A DNA stretch of 38,271 nucleotides from CAYFLR01 sp964343805. GTDB taxonomy: Bacteria; Bdellovibrionota_B; Oligoflexia; CAYFLR01. Location: NCBI GenBank assembly GCA_964343805.1, contig CAYFLR010000057.1:1-38271 (forward strand), written 5' to 3'. The position numbers and the translations under genes were made by a program. Positions 33,323 to 38,271 of this stretch are shown piece by piece. The notes under the pieces were generated by a model that was not told the DNA's origin, searched no databases, and worked only from the letters and a program-made list of their open reading frames with translations. How positions within the stretch are numbered: position 1 is the stretch's first letter; each line of letters begins with the position of its first letter.

Positions 33323-35158
33323 GTGAAATGGGAGGTGATTATTTACATCTTGCGCTCTTTATTTATAAGCTTGCTACTCCTGCTTTGCTGGCAGCAAAGT
33401 TTCAGACTCCTGGCTATGGAAGCAAATAGCTTTCGATATTTTATCTCTCAAACGATTGAAATCGCCGGACAGTCCGACCCTAAAAGCAGAGCCTCCCAAT
33501 TTCGATCCCTTTTAAAGGCTCAACACCCTCTCATTACCTATGTCTCTCAAGGAAACAGTCTAAGCAAACTTTGGCAGGAAGCTCATTTACCTCCTCTGCC
33601 TCAAGAATTGAAAAGTGCCTTTGCTTTGAATGAACTCTTTTCTAATACTCCCTTAGGCTCCCTTCGATCTCGTATTATGGAAGGAGTGGCTCGGGTACTA
33701 GGGCCTAATAATTTAAATCGAACTATAGATCTCATACCTGGTCCTCTCATTGGGACTTTTTTGAATAAAGTCAACCAATCTCTGGAGACAACCACCCTCA
33801 GTTACGAACAGGTTATGGAGTTCCTGCAGGTGAAAGTTCTCGCCGATCATCTCACCCGAGACCTTCCTGAAATACAAAATATTCTCGCTCGCATGACCGT
33901 AGAAAAAATGAAAAAAATGCCACTCCATGAAAAAAGGGAATTTATCACTAAATACATGAACCTCAAATCCACCGCCTCATATGAACAAAGGCTTATCTTG
34001 ATTGCCGAACATGCAGGTCCTCTCGCCCAGTCACTCTTTCGAGTTATTGGTCATACAGGAGCGATTCCTCATATGCGACAGGTGTCCAAGCAGTTAGAGC
34101 AAAGAGTGAGTGTCACATCCTCTGAAAAGGTAGAGGCTCTCCAAATGATTGAAAAATCACTTCATAGCCAAGGGGGGATCAACAGTATTTTTAAAGAAGG
34201 AATCAGTTATCTCAGTGCAGGTATCTTCAATCTCACCTTTGAAGGTATTTTGAAATCCACCGGAGAAACTGTAGCCATCAAAGTGAATCGACCGGGAATA
34301 AAACAACGTTTCGCCCAGGACTTCGAACTGGCCCATCTCTTTATAGACCATCCCGCCATTCAGACTCAACTAGAGATGACCGAAGAACTTTTTAACAAAG
34401 AGTTAGATCTCAAAAAGGAAGCCGAACAGCTGAACCGAGCTGCTGAATATTTTAAAAAGGATGTCCCTATCACCGTCCCCTCAGTCAAACAGGATATGCC
34501 CTCTAACAGAGAAGTCCTATTTATGAGCAAAGCCAAGGGAACCCTCTACGCGGAAATGAAAGTTAAAGATAGAGGTGCTGTGAAAAGGCTGGCCCAAATT
34601 TGGTTAACCAGGGCACTTTTTGGCGATGGAAATTTTAATGGCAGCCTCCATGCGGGTAACCTATATCTAGATTATAATGACAGCTACCCCGAAGGTTTCA
34701 GATGGACTATTCTGGATTATGGAGACACCGCCTCTTTTTCCAAACATCAACAAGCCGAATTGATCAAACTTATGATGGCGGTAAGTTTCAAAGACCTCAA
34801 ACAGGTAAAGAATTCACTAACAGTACTCCTACCTGAAACGGGAATGGATGCTCTTTTTCCAGAGCTAGCAAGATTTATCCAGCCTCAGGCGGAGCAAAAT
34901 TTTAAAGAAAGTATTGAGTTATTTAGTAAAGCCCTTCTAAAACATCGACTGGAAGTTCCCCCTGAGCTTTTTTCATTCCTCAGATCCTTCGTTTTTATGG
35001 AGGGAATGTTAAATACTGGTAAGGGGGATTTGCGTAAAAGTGAGATGATCCCCATCCTAACAAAAGTGCTCCTCAAGCAAGGAGCACTTAAAAATGGCAG
35101 CGGATTTTGGCGCAGCTTTTCCAGCTGTGTGGGCTTAAAGCTTAAAAGCGCCTTTTAG
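33323..35158 (+). CDS. Divergent ABC1/UbiB-like (ADCK) kinase-fold protein, probable pseudokinase
   Basis: 611 residues from a GTG start. The N-terminal membrane segment (~5-32) is followed by a ~230-residue helical region not typical of UbiB, then an ABC1 kinase-like fold: the nucleotide-binding Lys K320 (VAIKVNRPG), Glu E366 in the LDLKKEAEQLNRA helix, the metal-binding N446 (HAGN), and D465 in LDYGD. UbiB/ADCK proteins are ATPases that support ubiquinone synthesis and lipid handling. The family's 'HaDPHPGN' loop here reads FNGSLHAGN, so the catalytic Asp is Ser441, and the usual KxGQ motif is not recognisable. Activity is therefore doubtful, and a ubiquinone role is unlikely. Its 3' end carries a terminator hairpin for the convergent gene and overlaps that gene by 4 bases. 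Confidence 0.75.
   Translation: MKWEVIIYILRSLFISLLLLLCWQQSFRLLAMEANSFRYFISQTIEIAGQSDPKSRASQFRSLLKAQHPLITYVSQGNSLSKLWQEAHLPPLPQELKSAFALNELFSNTPLGSLRSRIMEGVARVLGPNNLNRTIDLIPGPLIGTFLNKVNQSLETTTLSYEQVMEFLQVKVLADHLTRDLPEIQNILARMTVEKMKKMPLHEKREFITKYMNLKSTASYEQRLILIAEHAGPLAQSLFRVIGHTGAIPHMRQVSKQLEQRVSVTSSEKVEALQMIEKSLHSQGGINSIFKEGISYLSAGIFNLTFEGILKSTGETVAIKVNRPGIKQRFAQDFELAHLFIDHPAIQTQLEMTEELFNKELDLKKEAEQLNRAAEYFKKDVPITVPSVKQDMPSNREVLFMSKAKGTLYAEMKVKDRGAVKRLAQIWLTRALFGDGNFNGSLHAGNLYLDYNDSYPEGFRWTILDYGDTASFSKHQQAELIKLMMAVSFKDLKQVKNSLTVLLPETGMDALFPELARFIQPQAEQNFKESIELFSKALLKHRLEVPPELFSFLRSFVFMEGMLNTGKGDLRKSEMIPILTKVLLKQGALKNGSGFWRSFSSCVGLKLKSAF
35064..35089 (-). terminator. Hairpin for the 35155 lipoprotein gene, inside the ABC1-like coding end
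   Basis: AAGTGCTCCT (35064-35073) pairs perfectly with AGGAGCACTT (35080-35089) around a 6-base loop. On the minus strand the stem is followed by TTTTGTT, the layout of an intrinsic terminator, and lies about 65 bases after the stop of the lipoprotein gene. On the plus strand it is followed by an A run, so it should not stop the ABC1-like transcript. Confidence 0.6.
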
Positions 35159-36165
35159 TTCGTCTTTTTAAAGAGATCACAGGTATTAAGAGTATCCAAA
35201 AGCTTCGCTTCTAAATTCATATTCAATGTGAGAGTTTCAGGCATTCCCTCTATATCCGAGACTAACATAAACTTTTTAAGCACCACATCTTTCATGGTAA
35301 TTTTTACGGGATCCCCCACTTTGGTCGGCTGTTTTTCAAAGGTGACGGTTCCTTTTAAATCAGAAGAAATGGCGATCATAGTTGCAAAGAGTTTTTTCAT
35401 GGCTTCAGCAAAGTCTGACATTCCACTATCAGAAGCCTCCTCTAAGCCCACTAATTTGGCCAATGGAGAATCAGACACTAAGCTCGCATTCCCCATCATA
35501 TCTTTATAGGGGTTTACCTCTTTGGGAAAGGATTGTACTGCCCACATGCCAGGTACTTCCCCATTTTTACATTGAGTAGCGATTATGCTGATAAGAGGTT
35601 TATCTTCTTTCGATAAGTCGTATTCTTTGCCCACCTCTGGCTTCATACACTCCTCTCCATTGGAGGTCTTATTACAGAACATGATAAGCAGCTGAGAGTA
35701 ATCAGCTTTGCATTTATTTGTGGTGGTGGTGGAAGTTGCTGTTCCTTTTTTAGTGGTGGTTTTCACCTTCTCTAGTTCTGGAGGAGTTCCTTTACACTTT
35801 ATTCCATCCGTAGAAGCCTCTAAGGTAAAATCGTCCATTTTGGAAAATCCAATTATGGAAAAAACCGAGCCGGTATTATTATTTTCATTGGAAATGGCAT
35901 AGACTTTTTCTATGGAATCAAGAGTTCCACCCGTTAGTGTAATTTCTTTGTCTTTTTCATCTTCGGGGATGGTAGTGGTGGTAGCTGTGGTTCCATTATT
36001 ATTTGTGGAGCCACTATCTGCTTCATTATTATTTGAAGAGGCATCACTCTTAACTGCTACATTGTCATTGTTATTATCATTATCTTTCTTTTCATCACTA
36101 CAGGACTGGGAAATAAAAGGAATTAAACTGGCAATGACCACTAGAAATAGAAGCTGTCTTAACAT
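35155..36165 (-). CDS. Lipoprotein with Asn/Thr-rich linker
   Basis: 336 residues from the ATG at 36165; the in-frame ATG 12 bases upstream (36177) overlaps the GGAGGAG ribosome site and is rejected. The signal ends FISQSC (Cys22), after which ~60 residues are almost all Asp/Asn/Ser/Thr (several Asn runs), a flexible stalk. The remaining ~250 residues have Cys pairs (IKCKG, NKCKAD, MFCNK, EECMK, TQCKN, NTCDL) and a Lys/Thr-rich segment (KVKTTTKKGTATSTTTTNKC). No family is recognised. The long stalk suggests the globular part sits away from the membrane. It converges with the ABC1-like gene, overlapping by 4 bases. Confidence 0.7.
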   Translation of the reverse strand: MLRQLLFLVVIASLIPFISQSCSDEKKDNDNNNDNVAVKSDASSNNNEADSGSTNNNGTTATTTTIPEDEKDKEITLTGGTLDSIEKVYAISNENNNTGSVFSIIGFSKMDDFTLEASTDGIKCKGTPPELEKVKTTTKKGTATSTTTTNKCKADYSQLLIMFCNKTSNGEECMKPEVGKEYDLSKEDKPLISIIATQCKNGEVPGMWAVQSFPKEVNPYKDMMGNASLVSDSPLAKLVGLEEASDSGMSDFAEAMKKLFATMIAISSDLKGTVTFEKQPTKVGDPVKITMKDVVLKKFMLVSDIEGMPETLTLNMNLEAKLLDTLNTCDLFKKTN

Positions 36166-36311
36166 TATCTCCTCCATAAGATTAAAGAATTTTCATCTGG
36201 AAAGTCATGAGTATAGTTAAAGAAATTTCTATTTTCAAGGCAATAAAAATTTGCTCTTATTGGTAGGTATAAATAGCAATTAGTATACCAAACTCTTTTT
36301 AAGGTAGTCCT

Positions 36312-38030
36312 ATGCGCACAGTCTTGGTGGCTCTCAACTCATCCTATTCTCATTTTGCTCTCAGTCTCGCCTATTTGAAAACTTATTTAGAGGTGGTGGG
36401 AAATGATTATGAGGTTACAACGCTAGAATATACTATTGAAGATGACCTAGAATCGGTGCTGGAAGATATTATTAATTTGCATCCCGATTTCATCGGCTTC
36501 TCTTGTTATATCTGGAGTATCAATGAAATCCTTGAACTCACCTCCCATCTCAAAAAACTGATACCTCATATTCCCATTGCTTTAGGGGGGCCAGAGGTTT
36601 CCTATCATCCCATCGAGGTGCTGGAGAAAACATCTTCCGTAGACTATGTGATCTCAGGGGATGGAGAATATGTACTCCATGATCTACTCGAGAATTTAAA
36701 AAAGAACGTGATCAACGAACCTTTACCAGGCTTAACTTTCAGGGGGAATAATGAAATCATTTCCCCCCCCAGCAAACCCATTCCCATGGATCAAATCCCC
36801 TCTCCTTATCAGCATGAAAATATTCCTTGGGATAAGCCTTTTCTCCACTATGAAACCTCTCGTGGGTGTGTATTTAAATGCTCTTTTTGCACCAGCTCCA
36901 AAGAGGAGGGAGTGAGGGAATTTTCTATAGAACGAGTGGAAGCCGACCTCCAAAAAATCAGTGAAAAAAGCGTGCCCTATTTAAATATTTTAGATCGAAG
37001 TTTCACCCTTAATAAGGAAAGAGCACTCCATATAATGGAGCAGATGACTGCTTTACTGCCAAAAACTAAATGTCATTTTGAAGTGAACCCTCATCTTTTA
37101 AACGATGAGTTTCTCGCTTTTTTTAATAGTCTTAAATGGAAACAATTCCAATTTGAAATGGGCATTCAGAGCACCAATGATAAGGCGCTAAAAACCATCA
37201 ATCGATCACATATGAATCAAAAAATTGATATTATTTTCAAAGAACTGACCAAGGGACAGAAGGTAGGACTCTATCTCGACCTGATTATTGGCTTACCGGG
37301 TGATACGGTGGAAAGCTTCTTATCAGCTTTTTCTTTTACCATGAACTACTGCCCGGAAATTTGTCAGATCGAAGTATTGAAAATTCTCCCCGGAACCCCC
37401 ATGGAGGACATTGCGAAGAATGGGCGTTATGAATATGCTCGGAAGGCCCCTTATAAAATTTTAAAAAGCGATCACATGAGCTATCAAGATATTCGCTGGC
37501 TTGAAAAACTCCGCACTCTAGTGGATCGATTGCATAACAAAGGTTGGTTTCAAAACACTCTTTATTATTTAAAAATGTATCACTATGACTCCTACCCTAC
37601 TTTGTTTAAAGAGCTCATTAACTACTGGGATAGCCAGCAACTGTTTCGATCCAAACTTTCTCAAAATAGCTATATTAAACACCTCTCCTCTTTCTTGCAG
37701 CAGAACTCTTTTGATCAAAAAATCAGTGAGATTTTTCAAATGGAGGCCATGCAATTAACGAAAAATAGTGGTTTGGTAGGAATAGAAATGAAACCTCTTG
37801 ATCAAAAACCATATAAAAATGAGGATTTCTTAAAAGATCTTTTACAGGAAAGCTATCAACCGATCTATTTGCAAAAAGCGCATAAATATTGGCAAGTGTT
37901 TGAATTCAATACCCTGTGGGAAGAGTGTTGTGCCAAGGTTTTTCCTTTAACAGAGAAAAAGCAAAAGGTACTTTTTCTTTATCCTCCGCAAGGGATCAAG
38001 TGTGAGGTTTTTCCATTAAAAGATAATTAG
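36312..38030 (+). CDS. B12-binding-domain radical SAM protein (DUF4080 type)
   Basis: 572 residues: an N-terminal B12-binding-like domain (~1-135, with LGGPEVSYHP and ISGDGEY), a radical SAM domain with the iron-sulfur cluster motif CVFKCSFC (C186, C190, C193), the GIQSTND and LDLIIGLPGDT signatures, and a C-terminal region (~385-572) of DUF4080 type with a KTF/ILPGTPME-like motif. Radical SAM enzymes with B12 domains often methylate unactivated carbons or rearrange substrates; this subgroup is widespread but its substrate is unknown. A C8 run at 36763-36770 is in coding sequence (IISPPSKP). It converges with the last gene, overlapping by 4 bases, and looks like the most conserved gene in the right half. 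Confidence 0.9.
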   Translation: MRTVLVALNSSYSHFALSLAYLKTYLEVVGNDYEVTTLEYTIEDDLESVLEDIINLHPDFIGFSCYIWSINEILELTSHLKKLIPHIPIALGGPEVSYHPIEVLEKTSSVDYVISGDGEYVLHDLLENLKKNVINEPLPGLTFRGNNEIISPPSKPIPMDQIPSPYQHENIPWDKPFLHYETSRGCVFKCSFCTSSKEEGVREFSIERVEADLQKISEKSVPYLNILDRSFTLNKERALHIMEQMTALLPKTKCHFEVNPHLLNDEFLAFFNSLKWKQFQFEMGIQSTNDKALKTINRSHMNQKIDIIFKELTKGQKVGLYLDLIIGLPGDTVESFLSAFSFTMNYCPEICQIEVLKILPGTPMEDIAKNGRYEYARKAPYKILKSDHMSYQDIRWLEKLRTLVDRLHNKGWFQNTLYYLKMYHYDSYPTLFKELINYWDSQQLFRSKLSQNSYIKHLSSFLQQNSFDQKISEIFQMEAMQLTKNSGLVGIEMKPLDQKPYKNEDFLKDLLQESYQPIYLQKAHKYWQVFEFNTLWEECCAKVFPLTEKKQKVLFLYPPQGIKCEVFPLKDN

Positions 38031-38271
38031 TCATCCTCTAAAATGGTATAAAGTATAATCCCTTGTAAAGCTAAACCAGCCACTCCAACTCCCGAAAGTA
38101 TAACTCCCATCCGAGTTTTACCTTCTGGTGTGTAATTGAAACTTTTGTTTTCAGTGGGTCTTAAAACTCTCACCATTAAATCAATAAATTCGGGATTTAA
38201 ACTATACATCTCAAGAGAGCGAGAGATCTCCTCTCTGATAGAGTTTTTTTGAGGATGGTTTTTGCTCCAAA
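38027..38271 (-). CDS. Small membrane protein, 5' end outside window
   Basis: The frame is open from the window edge (about 80 codons visible), so the gene begins beyond 38271; an internal ATG at 38209 has no good ribosome site and the codons before it read as protein (NSIREEISRSLEMYSL). Near the C-terminus a hydrophobic segment (MGVILSGVGVAGLALQGIIL) is a likely membrane helix, followed by a short YTILEDD tail. A C-terminal anchor in an otherwise soluble protein is plausible. No family is recognised. Confidence 0.65.
   Translation of the reverse strand, partial: WSKNHPQKNSIREEISRSLEMYSLNPEFIDLMVRVLRPTENKSFNYTPEGKTRMGVILSGVGVAGLALQGIILYTILEDD

Noticed and set aside
36763..36770. C8 run in the radical SAM gene as a possible phase-variation tract.
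   Set aside because: It encodes ordinary residues in frame (SPP) in a conserved enzyme; nothing suggests switching, and the run is shorter than the G10 tract.

Overview
The window is about 38 kb of moderately A+T-rich bacterial DNA from a draft assembly; two runs of N, of 47 and 10 bases, each sit inside a gene. No rRNA, tRNA, CRISPR array or ordinary housekeeping cluster is visible. It is dominated by exported proteins: at least eight likely lipoproteins (several with Asn/Asp/Ser-rich linkers behind the acylated Cys), a giant multi-repeat lipoprotein, a collagen-like protein, LamG and SLH proteins, Cys-rich secreted proteins, an outer-membrane barrel, a membrane sulfatase-fold transferase and several proteases. 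This Gram-negative, lipoprotein-heavy content with flagellar-motor homologues suggests Bdellovibrionota (Bacteriovoracia-like) or a related former deltaproteobacterial lineage. That is inference from style; no marker gene fixes it.

Layout. 1-3330: a co-directional module of a MotB/OmpA-like protein (cut by the window edge), a membrane protein that reads as the last ring-building domain of FliF fused to a FliG-like cytoplasmic part, and a small outer-membrane barrel whose reading frame overlaps it. This is the best candidate for an undescribed system: a reduced, flagellar-derived envelope-spanning motor. 3314-12312: a degenerate ATPase, a lipoprotein with three Cys repeats, a divergent pair of lipoproteins with protease-like active sites (a transglutaminase-like one and an HExxH one whose ribosome site is a G10 tract), and an M48 peptidase. 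12526-19531: a tiny 8-Cys secreted protein, a large inverted-repeat element, the giant Ig-like/NHL lipoprotein (one gene broken by an assembly gap), a single-domain response regulator and a small lipoprotein. 19543-20495: a REP-type (RAYT) transposase beside seven tandem copies of a 35-bp GC-rich repeat. 20496-30147: a LamG protein, a three-repeat lipoprotein, a 52-residue membrane protein, an SGNH hydrolase plus LTA-synthase-like transferase operon, an aldo/keto reductase lacking the catalytic Lys, a TonB-like protein and a collagen-like protein. 30445-38271: a hypothetical gene, an SLH lipoprotein, a frameshifted TPM protein, an ABC1/UbiB-like protein lacking the catalytic Asp, a lipoprotein, a B12-binding radical SAM protein, and the end of a small membrane protein.

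Architecture. After the first module most transcription units are single genes alternating in strand, and many convergent pairs meet within a few bases or overlap. In two cases a terminator-like hairpin for one gene lies inside the 3' coding end of its convergent partner. Several genes keep a fold but lose key catalytic residues, and two show frameshift or truncation signs, so this looks like a fast-evolving accessory surface region.
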